Positions 11,241-22,373 are shown, counted from the stretch's first letter. The stretch: 64,000 nt of DNA from Clitoria ternatea (GCA_037962975.1 CM075673.1:158802667-158866666); one strand, 5' to 3'. The notes: a model not told the origin generated them from the letters alone. Numbers and translations: made by a program.

Positions 11241-12350
11241 CTAATTATCCGGGTTGAAGAAGCGAATTTCTGCAATTTGGTGAGCCAGCTCTTCATATCG
11301 CTGCTGCATCATCTCAAAATGTTGCTGCTCGGTCATTGAAAACTCTTGAAGGGAGTTTTCAAGGCGATCGAAGCGGCGGTCAAGATGGGCGTAGAGAGAT
11401 GCAAATGGGTCAGCTTGGGGTGCAGATGAAGAGGCTGATGGTGTAGCTTATGGTTGTGGTGGAGGAGGAGCAGCAGGTTCAGCAAAGGGATTGGCACCAT
11501 GTTCTCGATCACTCCTGAGAATCCACATTCCAGCAATGCAGACCATGCCCATTTTGTTGAGGTGGGAAGTGCCAATGCAGGCTCTTGGGGGCACTTTCTC
11601 AGAGAGTTCCCCTGCCAAATCAACTCCACAGAATTTGAAGATTTTGGTGAGGAGGATACCATAGGGGAGCTTTTGCTGATCCTTCGCATGGCGCATATGA
11701 AACTTGATTAACTGAACCCAGTTGATCTCTTTGTGGTTCAGTATTGCCCACATTAGGAGGACATCATCCTCTTCAACCAGAGCATAGTTCCCACCACGGG
11801 GAACAATCATCTTGACCAAGAAAAAGTGGAGCAGGCGGTTATTCATGGTCAAGTGGCCTACCAGCTTGTGGTTGCTCATAGGAGGATCCGGTTTCCACAA
11901 AGAACGGCGGGCAGTGATGGGATTAAAACCCCATTCATCCTCAGGTTCACCTCCATCAAAGTCAGCGTTGTTGAGAGGCAGTTTGGAAATTTCCGCAAAT
12001 TGGGCATTTGATAGTTTGATGGTTGTGTTCTTTACCTTGGATTCAACCATCCCATTCACAAGGCGGAGGTTACAGTAGAATACCCTCATGAGTTCAGGAT
12101 AGTATTCTTCTTCTTTGAGGGAGAGGAAGGGGAAGAGGTTGTAGTGGTGGAGGCTTTGGGTGAAGGTTAGGCTTGGGTTGTCAAATGTGTCGGCAATGGT
12201 GTAGTGAGGGGTCATAATCTCCCTTTCAAAAAAGTTCTTCATGAAGTTTTGAAGTTCTCTAGGAGAAGAGAAGAACCTTGAGAAGTCAAGGGGGTTATGG
12301 GCTTGAGCAGCAGAGGACCTAGCTCTCTTGACATTTCTAGAGGAAGACAT
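11241..12350 (-). pseudogene. Env-like additional gene of the Sirevirus, one internal stop
   Basis: The frame opens at ATG 12350 and runs 300 codons to a TAA at 11448-11450, then continues in the same frame for about 69 more codons, ending with a TAG at 11241-11243. The stop reads TAA where CAA would fit. The N-terminal region starts MSSSRNVKRARSSA and the body (ELMRVFYCNLRLVNG, LSNAQFAEISKLP, GHLTMNNRLLHFFLVKMI) matches 'putative plant transposon protein' frames found after pol in SIRE-type elements. The end is Pro-rich followed by a Gln/Glu-rich helix likely to form a coiled coil. I see no clear signal peptide or membrane anchor, so 'env-like' describes the position only. It has its own candidate promoter upstream. 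Confidence 0.75.
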
Positions 12351-12454
12351 GGTTGAAAAAGCAAAGAGGAAGATGAAGAGAGAGGAGTGGTAGAGAGTTT
12401 TGGAGAGGTTTGAGAGGAAGGAGGTAGTGTGAGATGGGAAGATGAAGGAAGGGG

Positions 12455-12463
12455 TATTTATAG
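12455..12463 (-). promoter_or_regulatory. TATA box upstream of env-like gene
   Basis: CTATAAATA on the minus strand, about 105 bp upstream of the ATG at 12350. The nearest TAATCGATTA palindrome (12582-12591) starts 119 bp from it, the same offset as in both LTRs. Confidence 0.5.
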
Positions 12464-12581
12464 TTGAGAATTAGGTTTAGAAAGGAGGAAAGAGAGTTTA
12501 GAAAGGAGTGAAGTGAGTTAAGAGAGGGAGTGGTTCGAGTGTGCCTAGGAAATTGCAGTTTTGACTCTTCAGAACGCGTGA

Positions 12582-12912
12582 TAATCGATTACGAGACAGG
12601 TAGTAATCGATTAGATCATTGTTTCTGGGGAATTTCAAACGTTTCATACAGGGGGTAATCGATTAGAGGCTTAGGGTAATCGATTAGTTTAGAAACAGAA
12701 TCGTCCTAATCGATTGGAGCAATGTGGTAATCGATTATGAAGAAGAGGAAACGTTTTGAACCTGAAACAGAAACTTTGTAATCAATTGTGGATCAATGAT
12801 AATCGATTATCTTAGAAACAGAATGTTTGTAATCGATTATAGGTAAGTACTAATCGATTATAATGGAAACAGAAGCATAGTAATCGATTGTAAGTAGCCA
12901 TGTAATCGATTA
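12582..12912. repeat. Second palindrome array TAATCGATTA, upstream of env-like gene
   Basis: About eleven AATCGATT cores plus one AATCAATT variant in 330 bp, lying between the end of pol and the env-like gene. The sequence between palindromes is not an obvious copy of the LTR, but the word and its density are the same. Confidence 0.9.
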
Positions 12913-13051
12913 TTGAGTCAAAAACTTCAAATTTTACATACAACAAAGTGCCAATCATGAAATGTGATATATACCATGCATCATGCCATTCAACATAGTT
13001 CTTATCAAAAATATCCTATCATTCAAACACAACTGGACATATCAAGAATGC

Positions 13052-16000
13052 CTAACTCTGTCTTATGTGAATGAATTGTTCTCTAGCCAAGGGTTTTGTG
13101 AAAATATCAGCTAGTTGCCTAGAAGTTTCTACATGTTCAAGTACACAATCCCCTTTTAACACATGATCTCTAATAAAGTGATGCCTAATCTCAATGTGTT
13201 TAGTTCTAGAGTGCATCACTGGATTTTTGGAGATGTTAATGGCACTTGTATTATCGCATTTAAGAGGCATAAGGTTTAATACAATTCCAAAATCTAGAAG
13301 TTGTTGTCTCATCCAAAGGATTTGAGCACAGCAACTACCAGCTGCAACATATTCTACCTCAGCTGTTGATAGCGCAACACTTACTTGTTTCTTACTATGT
13401 CAAGAAACAAGAGAACTACCAAGCAAGTGACATGTTCCGCTAGTACTTTTCCTATCAAGCTTACATCCTGTAAAGTCCGAATCAGAGTAACCAACTAAAG
13501 TACATTCAGCCCCTTTGGGGTACCATAAGCCAACATCTTGAGTCCCAACTAGATATTTCATTATTCTTTTTACTGCAGTGAGATGAGATTCCTTAGGACA
13601 AGCTTGGTATCTAGCACACATACACACAGCAAACATGATATCCGGTCTACTAGCGGTTAAGTAAAGTAAGGATCCTATCATACCTCTGTATTTTGTGAGT
13701 TCAACATCCTTACCTTTCTCATCCTTGTCCAAATAGCATGAAGTGCCCATGGGTGTGGCTATATCATTTGCTTTATCCATATTGAATTTTCTGAGTAGTT
13801 CTTTGCAGTACTTAGATTGGTTTATGAATGTGCCTTCATTGGTTTGCTTGATTTGTAGTCCAAGGAAGAAAGTGAGTTCCCCCATCATGGACATTTCAAA
13901 TTCTTCCTGCATTAGCTTGGCAAACTCTTTGCACATTGAATTATTAGTGGCACCAAAAAATTATATCATCAACATAAATTTGTACCAATAGTATGTTATT
14001 CTTATTGTGCTTTATAAATAAAGTTGCATCAACCTTCCCTCTTTCAAAATGATTTTCTAAAAGAAATTTGCTTAACCTTTCGTACCAAGCTCTTGGGGCT
14101 TGTTTCAAACCATACAAAGCTTTCTTTAATTTGAAAACATGATTTGGAAATTGATGGTTTTTAAAACCTGGAGGTTGATCAACATATACTTCCTCTTGAA
14201 TGTATCCATTCAAGAAAGCACTTTTAACATCCATTTGGTACAATTTGAAATCTCTACAGCATGCGAAGGCTAATAGTAGTCTAATTGCTTCTAATCTAGC
14301 TACGGGTGCATATGTCTCTTCATAATCAATGCCTTCTTCTTGATTATAGCCTTTAGCTACTAGCCTAGCTTTGTTTCTAGTAATTATTCCATTTTCATCC
14401 AATTTATTCCTAAAAACCCATTTGGTTCCTATTATTTGGTGATCATTGGGTCTTGGCACAAGCTCCCAAACTTCATTTCTTTCAAATTGATTTAGCTCTT
14501 CTTGCATGGCCAACATCCAATGTTCATCAATAATAGCCTCATCTATGTTCTTGGGTTCTATTTGTGATACAAATGCTAAGTGATTACAAGTATTTCTAAT
14601 AGCATTTCTAGTACTTACACCTTGAGTCATTTCACCTATGACTTTGTCTAAGGGGTGATCCTTCAAAGTTATCCATTCTTGTTGTCTCTCAATTTGTACT
14701 GCACCTCCATCATTGTTGACTTCTTCTTCTTTGTCTTGCAAGTTCATTTCTTGAAAAGTACCTACAAGATCATCAACATCTTCCTTTCTTGGAGGGTTAT
14801 GGCTATTTTCATCAAACTTAACATGAATAGACTCTTCAATAGTATTAGTTTGTTTGTTGAAAATTCTATAAGATTTACTTGATTGAGAATATCCTAGGAA
14901 TATTGCCTCATCAGATTTTGCATCAAACTTTCCTAGATTATCCTTTCCATTGTTGAGCACGAAACATTTACATCCAAAAATGTGAAAATATGCAATGTTG
15001 GGTTTTCTACCTTTGTAAAGCTCATAGGGGGTTTTCTTTAAAATAGGCCTTATCAAACATTTATTCATCACATAACACGCGGTGTTTACCGCATCGGCCC
15101 AAAAATGTTTTGCAATATTGTTTTCATTTAGCATGGTTCTAGCAAGCTCCACTAAAGATCTATTCTTTCTTTCAACTACTCCATTTTGTTGTGGAGTTCT
15201 AGGAGCTGAAAAGTTGTGATTAATACCATGTTTTTCGCAAAACTTTTCAAAAAATTGATTTTCAAATTCTCCCCCATGATCCGTTCTAATGGATGTAATT
15301 TTTGAATTTTGCTCATTTTGGATAATCTTTGCAAGTTTCTTGAATGCATGATATGCTTCATTTTTATGAGCAAGAAACAATGTCCATGTATATCTTGAAT
15401 AGTCATCTACTATAACTAGACCATAGTAATTACCTCCAAAGCTTTTGATTTTGGATGGTCCAAATAAGTCCATGTGCAAAAGTTGTAAAGGCTTTTGAGT
15501 AGAAACGATGTTTTTGGATTGAAAAGATGCCTTTACTTGTTTTCCCTTTTGACATGCATCACAAAATCTATTTTCAAATTTAAGCTTTGGTAAACCAATT
15601 ACTAAATCTTTAGAAACAAGCTTGTTCAAGTGGTCTATATGTATATGAGCTATTCTTCTATGCCATAGCCAAGTTTCATCCTCTTTTGAAATAAAGCATT
15701 ATTCATCATTTGTAGACAAACTATCCACATCTATCATGTAAATGTTATCAATTCTTTTTCCAACAAATTTGACCTCTTTATTTAGCTTATTCTCAATTAT
15801 GCAACAATTGGATTCAAATAAGACTCTATATCCTTTGTCACATAATTGACTTATGCTAAGTAGATTATGCTTGAGGCCTTCAACATACAATACGTCATTT
15901 ATGGATGTGGAAGAATTCTTACCAATATTTCCAATGCCTAGGATTCTTCCTTTAGTGTTGTCTCCATAGGTGACGCTTCCTTTTCGTTTGGGAGTGAATG

Positions 16001-16052
16001 ATGTAAATTTGCTTATGTCTCCCATCATATGCTTTGAACACCCACTATCCAA
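13052..16052 (-). pseudogene. Ty1/copia pol: protease, integrase, RT, RNase H, broken
   Basis: The protease motif DSGCSKHM lies at 16052-16026. A TAA at 15699-15701 interrupts the frame just before the GAG-pre-integrase region (ETWLWHRR, HIHIDHLNK). Integrase follows with HMDLFGPSK, TDHGGEFEN and APRTPQQNGVVERKN, then RT (WVFRNKLDE, PVARLEAIRLLLA, VDQPPGF, YVDDIIF). A one-base gain in a run of T at about 13950 shifts the frame, and RT and RNase H continue at 13936-13052, with a TGA at 13398-13400 in place of Trp (usual SWHSKKQ) and the end TKHIEIRHHFIRD...ADIFTKPLA. Four lesions in all make it non-functional as it stands, although LTRs are young. Confidence 0.9.
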
Positions 16053-16098
16053 GTACCAATGGGTGTTGCTTGCCTTGAAGCATACCTACAAAACAAAA

Positions 16099-17760
16099 TC
16101 AGTTTAGAGAACTAGGTACCCATTTTATGTTGGGTCTTTTAAGGTTAGTTTGTGGTAATGTCCCTTTGGGAACCCACACCTTTCTTAAGACCTTTGGTCC
16201 TAGTTTCCTAACACTACACTTATAAGCACTATGTCTTTTGGAACCACAATGATTGCATTTCATAAAAGGTGAGGAGGATTTGTTTGGTGGTGCAAAGAAG
16301 TTTTTATAGTGCTTCTCCATTTTATGATTACTATGTTCTTGGTCATATCCTAAACCAGTTTTACTAAACATGCATTTTTGTTGCCCAAGTAGGATATTCA
16401 AATTATCTCTTCCATTAGTGAACTTCTCTAGTGTCCTATTTAGGTCTTCAACCTTGGTTTCTAACACAATGCACTTCTTTGCAAAATCACATGGTTTATC
16501 CTTAGAGCATGTTTGAACTTTTTCTAGTTCTTCTTTTAAGCTCTCATTTTCTTTACATACTTCCATGAGATGCATTTCAAGGGTATCACTAGTTTTTCTA
16601 GATGCTTTGAGTCTACTAGAGACTTTTGTAAATTTATCGTATAATTCTTCAAAAGCATCTAACAGCTCATTTTTATCTAAGTCAAGAAGATTTACCTCAT
16701 TATCTTCTTCTTGATGATTTGCCATTAAGCAAAGATTGGCTTGCTCATTTTCCGAGTCGTCGGAGCTGCTCACATCGTTCTCATCCCAAGCAATATAGGC
16801 TCTTCTTCTTCTTTGTTTGTCCTTGCCCTTCTTTTTTAGGTTTGGACAATCGGCTTTGAAGTGCCTTTCCTTGCCACATTCGAAACAACTTGGTGAAGAG
16901 GAAGTTTCATTAGAGGTAGGTTTCTTACCTTGGGGCTTAAAGTTCTTTTGGAACCTTTTGTTCTTCATGAATCTTCCAAATCTTTTTACGAATAGCCCAA
17001 ATTCTTCTTCTTCATCTAAGTCACTGCATGATTCTTCTTCATGCATGGAGGTGGCTTTGAGGGCTAACCCTTTCTTCTTGGTGGATTTCTCCTCTTCCTC
17101 GGCTAGCTTCAATGCTTTAAGTTCTTGCTCTTGTTCTTGCAATTTTCCAAAGAGTGTTGCAAGAGACATTTCATTGATGCTAGGAGATTGTTTTATTGCT
17201 GTGACAAGAGGTTGCCATTCCCTGCTAAGACTTTTTAAAATTTTATGCACAAGCTCTTTGTTAGTATATACTTTGCCGAGAGTAATAAGATGGTTGATAA
17301 TAAGTGTAAACCTTTTCTGCATATCTACAATAGATTCTCCTGAATTTATCCTAAAGCTTTCATATTGGCTAGTCAAGGTACTAATTTTGGAATCCTTTAC
17401 ATCATTAGTACCTTCATGGGTTACTTGAAGAGTATCCCACATTTCTTTAGCAGTTTGGCATGTCATTATTCTGAAAAATTCATCTTGTCCTAAAGACATA
17501 GTAATGAGATTTTTGGCCTTGTAGCCATATTGGACTTCCTCGCTTGTCCATTCATCTATAGGTTTTTCAACATTCTTGCTATCTATAGTATGCATCGGTA
17601 TATAAGGACCATTTTCAATGGTATTCCATATTCTCAAGTCAATTGATTGAATGAAGATTTTCATTCTTTCTTTCCAAGACGCATACCCTTCCCCATTGAA
17701 AGCGGGAGGTCTATTTATCGCACCACCCTCGGGAAAAACATTTTGAGAACTTGAGGCCAT
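16099..17760 (-). CDS. Copia gag (Sirevirus), intact frame
   Basis: 553 codons from ATG 17760 to the stop at 16099. The capsid part is typical of copia gag (FNGEGYASWKERMK, IFIQSIDLRIW, near residues 19-47, then IVDMQKRFTLIINHL near 150). Two zinc knuckles are seen: CFECGKERHFKADC and, near the C-terminus, CNHCGSKRHSAYKC, both CX2CX4HX4C. Between them is an acidic region and a helical, coiled-coil-like stretch. Length and the second knuckle suit Sireviruses, which have long gags. The start follows about 56 bp after the 5' LTR and the primer site. The protease that follows is in another frame. Confidence 0.9.
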   Translation of the reverse strand: MASSSQNVFPEGGAINRPPAFNGEGYASWKERMKIFIQSIDLRIWNTIENGPYIPMHTIDSKNVEKPIDEWTSEEVQYGYKAKNLITMSLGQDEFFRIMTCQTAKEMWDTLQVTHEGTNDVKDSKISTLTSQYESFRINSGESIVDMQKRFTLIINHLITLGKVYTNKELVHKILKSLSREWQPLVTAIKQSPSINEMSLATLFGKLQEQEQELKALKLAEEEEKSTKKKGLALKATSMHEEESCSDLDEEEEFGLFVKRFGRFMKNKRFQKNFKPQGKKPTSNETSSSPSCFECGKERHFKADCPNLKKKGKDKQRRRRAYIAWDENDVSSSDDSENEQANLCLMANHQEEDNEVNLLDLDKNELLDAFEELYDKFTKVSSRLKASRKTSDTLEMHLMEVCKENESLKEELEKVQTCSKDKPCDFAKKCIVLETKVEDLNRTLEKFTNGRDNLNILLGQQKCMFSKTGLGYDQEHSNHKMEKHYKNFFAPPNKSSSPFMKCNHCGSKRHSAYKCSVRKLGPKVLRKVWVPKGTLPQTNLKRPNIKWVPSSLN

Positions 17761-17802
17761 TTAATCTCTTGAAGCTGTTAAGCTTGATCTACCAAGAGTC
17801 AA

Positions 17803-17814
17803 GCTCTGATACCA
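17803..17814 (-). promoter_or_regulatory. Primer binding site of the Sirevirus (initiator Met tRNA)
   Basis: TGGTATCAGAGC on the minus strand, two bases inside the 5' LTR. It is complementary to the 3' end of plant initiator tRNA-Met. Confidence 0.92.
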
Positions 17815-18586
17815 CTTGTTGTTCAAGTGGCCTCAATACTCAAGAGGGGGGGTGAATTGAGATTTAAAACTTTTGAGTGGAATACCTTTGAAACTGATTT
17901 TTATCACCACATTTATGAGATTATGCAAGTGAGATAGAATGGAGGATAACAAGCAATGCACTACAATGAGAAATATTGCTGAAGCAATTTATCAAACACT
18001 TGGTGTGCGATATCTAAGGTATAACAAATTAAGCAAGTTCAAGTATGCTTTTCTCAACCAAATAATACCAATCAACAAATATGCAGTATATGAAAGTAAA
18101 GGAGTAAGGAAGAGAAGCTTGCAAACCGATGTAACGAGTTCCACCCAATCCGGTGTACGTCTCGCCTCTAAGCAACCCACTTAGAGGATTTTCCACTATT
18201 GTAGACTAGAGATACAACTTTGAGCAATTGCGGCTTCCTAGTGTCTCACACTCAAGAACCCAATCCTCACAAGTACAAGGGCAACCCACCCAATCTCTCA
18301 GTCTCACAATATCCCAAAGGTTGAATCCTCAACCTTTGTAACCACTCAATCTAGAGTGAACAACCACTCAACCTAGAGTGAATAACTTGTGTTTGGTGTT
18401 TGTTTACAATCAATACACTCTCTCAATAGAGTAGATATACAAATGAAAGCTCTGAGCAATTCTAACTCTCAAGATGAGAGGATATACAAATGTATTTCAA
18501 GATACAAGAAATAGGCTTACAAAGCACAAGATAGAACTAAGGATTTGTTGCTTCTTGGTTATGTCTTTGTGCTTGTGCTCCTCTTC

Positions 18587-18595
18587 AATTTATAG
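18587..18595 (-). promoter_or_regulatory. TATA box of the Sirevirus 5' LTR
   Basis: CTATAAATT on the minus strand. Everything from here to 19361 is U3 and contains all the palindromes. The first palindrome starts at 18714, 119 bp away. Confidence 0.65.
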
Positions 18596-18713
18596 AGCCA
18601 AGATAGCTGTTGAGGAGTGCCCTAGTTCATCATAGCCGTTGCACTTAGTGGAAATTTGAAGAATGGTGGAGACATGAGCTGGTTTCCCACTTAAATCTGT
18701 TTTTCCACTAGCG

Positions 18714-19245
18714 TAATCGATTACACCCTCGCGTTGTAATCGATTATCTTCAAGTCAGAGACTCACTAATCGATTATTTCACTTCCTCTAATCGATTAGC
18801 ATCTGTACCTGATGCATTTAATTTGATTTCGCATCTGCCTAATCGATTAGAATGTCTTGCAATCGATTACCTTAAATTCCAGTGGCTTCCTAATCGATTG
18901 TGTGGCTTCCATAATCGATTAGCCATCATACCTGATGCATTTAGTTCCATTTTTAATTGTTGTAATCGATTAGTCTCAATTGTATAATCGATTACCTTAA
19001 TTCCAGTGAGTACCTAATCGATTGTTTAGCTTCCATAATCGATTAGCCATCATACCTGATGCATTTAGTTCCATTTCTAATTGTTGTAATCGATTAGTCT
19101 TAATTGTATAATCGATTACCTTAATTCCAGTGAGTACCTAATCGATTGTTTAGCTTCTATAATCGATTAGATTTCATCCTGATGTAATTTCTTCCAAAAC
19201 AGAAAGCTCCTAATCGATTAGCTTAGGTGACCTAATCGATTAGGT
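18714..19245. repeat. Palindrome array TAATCGATTA in U3 (5' LTR)
   Basis: Same arrangement of 18 AATCGATT cores as in the 3' LTR. All the cores I compared are kept although the LTRs differ elsewhere. Confidence 0.95.
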
Positions 19246-19361
19246 TCGCTGTTACTTAGTCCTTGTTTCCATATCTTTGTTTTTGCATAGGTTTCTTCAA
19301 GAGTGCTTGTCATTATCAAAATCTTTGCACATCCTTGGACCTGTTTACATATTCAAACGCA

Positions 19362-19366
19362 GTCTT
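19362..19366. repeat. Target-site duplication GTCTT, right of Sirevirus
   Basis: Second copy of the 5-bp duplication (first at 9100-9104). Confidence 0.93.
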
Positions 19367-20796
19367 GGCTATGATGTCGTCAATGTACACCTCAACAAGT
19401 TTGGTGTGCATGCCCTCAAACACCTTATTGATCATGCGCTGGTATGTGGCCCCAGCATTTTCAGGCCGAAGGGCATAACGGTGTAGCAAAAGACACCACG
19501 ATCATTGATGAAAGTTGTCTTCTCCTGATCCTCCTCGCACATCAGAATTTGGTTGTAACCTGAGTATACATCCATGAAACTCAGGTACTGATAACCAGAG
19601 GAATCATCCACCATTCGATCTATGTTAGGAAGAGGATAAGGATCTTTTGGACAGCAACGATTAAGGTCCATATAGTCGATGCACATTCTCTATTTGCCAT
19701 TGGCTTTCCGGACCATTACTACATTTGAAAGCCAAGAGGAATAAAGGATTTCCCTAATAAATCCGGCCTTTAGCAATTCCTCGGTTTGTTGGCAAGCTGC
19801 TTTCTGTTTCTCTGGTCCCAATCTTCTCTTCTTTTGGGCAACCAGTCTCGTCTCTGGGTAGACGGATAATTTATGACAACAGAAAGTAGGATCTATGCCA
19901 GGCATATCGGCTGCAGTCCATGCAAAGAGGTCTTTGAACTCCTGTAGGAGCATCAAGAGTCGTTGCTCCATTTCTGTATCTAGCTTGTCATTAATATGGG
20001 TGACCTTTTCTGGAGAATCTCCCAATACGATGTCCTTGGAACTTCCATCCGGTGTGGGCTTTGATGGGTTGGACGGATCAATGTGTAAATCCGCCCTAGG
20101 GTCCAGGTCGACAAGGCTCACAGAACCAGCAGCTGTCCCATAATCATTGAGTTTCCTCTTTTCGTTGGAGGCTTCCAACTTTGTCATATTTAGGCTTAGG
20201 TTATAACAGTACCTGGCCATCTCTTGGTCACCTCGGATAGATAAAACTGCATTGTCCTTATCGATAAACTTGATAAGGAGATATGGAGTTGACACGACTG
20301 CCTCCATAGCATTCAGGGTGGGGCGTCCTATGATGCCGTTGAATGGTGACTCGACATCGATTACTAGCACTCGGGATTTAACCGTTCTGGCTCCTGGCTC
20401 GCCTTCAAAGGAGATAAGGGTATCAAGGTATCCCTTTTTTGGTTGCTTTGCACCATTAAAAGCTGTTAGTTCCTGTGTGTAAGGCTGTAAGTCTGAGTCA
20501 TTAAAACCTATCTTTTTAAAGCAATTATAAAAAATAACATCACAGGAACTTCCCTGGTCAACAAGGATTCTTCGGACGTCCTTGTTGGCTATGACTACAA
20601 CGATGACTACAGCATCATCTCCACCAGGAATGGTAGGACCAAAATCCTCATCAGAGAATGAAATTATTGGAGCTTCAACCCCTCCTCTGTAAGGACGATT
20701 GTCTTTAACTTTTTCTTGCACAGACAGAATCATTCTATGATGATTCTTTCGGGCTGTAATTGAAGCTCCTCCCCCAGCGAACCCTCCAGTGATCAT
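19367..20796 (-). pseudogene. Ty3/gypsy protease and RT, 5' part of pol
   Basis: From 20796 the frame reads the aspartic protease (RRILVDQGSSCDVIFY; the usual DxGSS is DQGSS) and the linker to RT (FAWTAADMPGI). A TAG at 19690-19692 stands where Trp is expected in KANGKWRMC. RT continues (CIDYMDLNRCCPKDPYPLP, FMDVYSGYNQI, MPFGL) and then loses one base near 19463, after which the reading in the next frame gives TYQRMINKVFEGM and EVYIDDIIAKT. The Sirevirus sits directly after that YIDD block. The other half is at 6552-9099. Both lesions and the insertion kill the enzyme. Confidence 0.9.
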
Positions 20797-20877
20797 ATCA
20801 ATGACCTCACGCCGGCCTTGACGCTGTTACTGAGGCATGTTATCTCTGTGTGCTGTATCATCAGTCATTGCACCTTT

Positions 20878-22308
20878 TTATTTCTCTGCAGCAGAGAATT
20901 TTCTAACCAGATTACGGTTATTGTCATCCCCATCGTCTGGATCTCTTTCTCTTTTCTCATTCCGATCTGCCTTGTCAAAGGATTTTTCTTTGAACAGGTA
21001 TTGCTTTAATTTGCCTTCTCTAATTAACGTTTCAACTGCGTTCTTTAGAGCTTGGCATTCATTAGTGGCATGACCTGTTTGTTCAAGAAAGTCACAGTAC
21101 TTGCGGGGATTCCCTGGTCTCTTCATAGGGGCTGGCCTTCTGATACCATAGATGCTGAAGGCTGGCCATCCTACTTCTCTCAGAATTTGAGATGGCCTGG
21201 CTGACAGAGGTGCATAATGGCTAAAGGAATTAACACGCTTTTCTCGAGGTCGAGGAGAAGAGTTATTAACCTTGGGGTTGTTGAATGGCCTCTCCATGCG
21301 TTCTGACCTCATTTTCTCCTTATCTCTCTGCGGCTGTGAAGGTGGTGTTGGTGGCTTTTTATTCGTAGCCATAGCCTCTAGGTGCATCTCTATACCCACA
21401 TATTTTGAGGTTTTTTTCCTGAACTCCTCAAATGTTGTTGGTGGGCTTTTTGCTAGTGAGAGAGCAAAGGCTGATCCTGGCTGCAGTGCCTCGATAACAA
21501 TATGCAGCTTAATGGATTCTATGAGGTTAGGAACCAGGGATGCTTCCTTGTAAAACCTTTTCAGGAAATCCTTTAAGGTTTCATTTTCACCCTGCTTAAC
21601 TTGGGCTAAAGTATGAGATGTCCTGGGAACATCTCTAGAGATGACAAAGTGAGTTTCAAAAATAGCTGCCATTTCAGCCCAGGAATCTATGGATCCAGAA
21701 GGTAAACCTTTAAACCAACTGAGGGCCTCTTCTGATAATGTCCGTGGGAACATCTGACACATCACATCTTCATCAGCCCCTAAGTACATGGCTTCAAATA
21801 CGTAAGCGTCAAGGTGCTTAGTAGGATCAGTTTCACCACTATACTTTCTAATGGAGAGTGGCTGAATGGTTTGAAGATGTTTGGGGATGTGGACACTCAT
21901 AAGTCTCTTTGAAAAAGGAACTTTGAGTTTGTAAGTTACAGGGGGTGCTGTAGTTGGCTCCCTTCTTCCCCGAGTGGCTCCATCATCAGAATTGTGGGTT
22001 TGCTCTCTCCCCTCAAACGTGGGGATGTTTGAGTATTGGAGAGTCGTGGATTTTTCTCCATCGGTTGTATGGGGAGTGTCTCTTGTGTGAGATGACTCCT
22101 TGTCCTCACTCTGCCTTCTCTCTCTTCATAATTCTGTGAGTTCTCTCTGTAATTGACTGATCAATTCATCACGAGGATCGGGGTTAGACACTGTTACTAT
22201 CTTCTTTGCGCTGCCCCCATGAGAATCGAAGTTAAGCTTCCTGAAAACGTTGGGGTTGGCCCTGCCTTCAGGTTGATTCTCCACGAAATCATGTGCTTCG
22301 CCCTCCAT
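20878..22308 (-). pseudogene. Ty3/gypsy gag (Tat type), one internal stop
   Basis: ATG 22308 opens a frame of 476 codons ending at TAA 20878-20880, with one in-frame TGA at 22126-22128. After the stop the frame continues through MSVHIPKHLQ, IRKYSGETDPTKHLDAY, SLPSGSIDSW-like capsid motifs and FLKRFYKEASLVPN, the retrotrans-gag region. A single zinc-knuckle-like YCDFLEQTGHATNEC is near the end. The protease frame at 20796 is in phase with gag, separated by two stops (20878 and about 20829), so gag-pol was probably one frame; in the related Ogre group a stop at this place is removed by splicing, which I cannot show here. Confidence 0.88.
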
Positions 22309-22354
22309 TGATAATTCCTTCTTCTTTCACACGATATGGGAATAACTTTATCAC

Positions 22355-22372
22355 GTCCCACCGGGCGTGCCA
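22355..22372 (-). promoter_or_regulatory. Primer binding site of the gypsy element
   Basis: TGGCACGCCCGGTGGGAC on the minus strand, one base from the LTR edge. It is not the initiator-Met type; I do not name the tRNA. Confidence 0.6.
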
Positions 22373-22373
22373 A

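Larger units (their letters stand above)
9105..19361 (-). mobile_element. Complete Ty1/copia element, Sirevirus (SIRE-like), nested in gypsy RT
   Basis: Two LTRs of 1550 and 1545 bp begin TGTTGTTCAAG and end in CA, flanked by the 5-bp duplication GTCTT. Gag and pol run on the minus strand in copia order (gag, protease, integrase, RT, RNase H), followed by an env-like frame. The initiator-Met primer site TGGTATCAGAGC is next to the 5' LTR and a GGGGGAGA polypurine tract is next to the 3' LTR. An env-like gene, repeated polypurine tracts and a LTR start containing GAGGGGGGGTGAATTG point to the Sirevirus genus. I count about 13 substitutions between the LTRs (roughly 0.9%), so it is a fairly recent insertion, but pol already has two stops and two frame breaks. 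Confidence 0.95.
17817..19361 (-). repeat. 5' LTR of the Sirevirus
   Basis: 1545 bp, TG...CA, nearly identical to the 3' LTR, with a 4-bp deletion (GATA) near 18530 and a one-base shorter G run at the start. It carries the active promoter in principle: TATA box CTATAAATT at 18587-18595 and the palindrome array 18714-19240 upstream of it. Confidence 0.95.

Noticed and set aside
11333..11689. Open frame overlapping the env-like gene in another frame
   Set aside because: Its reading is His/Leu/Pro low-complexity and is a shadow of the env-like frame.
11241..12350. True retroviral envelope gene
   Set aside because: The frame has no visible signal peptide, transmembrane anchor or fusion peptide. 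Only its position after pol resembles env.
16817..17428. 203-codon plus-strand frame
   Set aside because: It is the complement of the copia gag gene and shows no protein motif.
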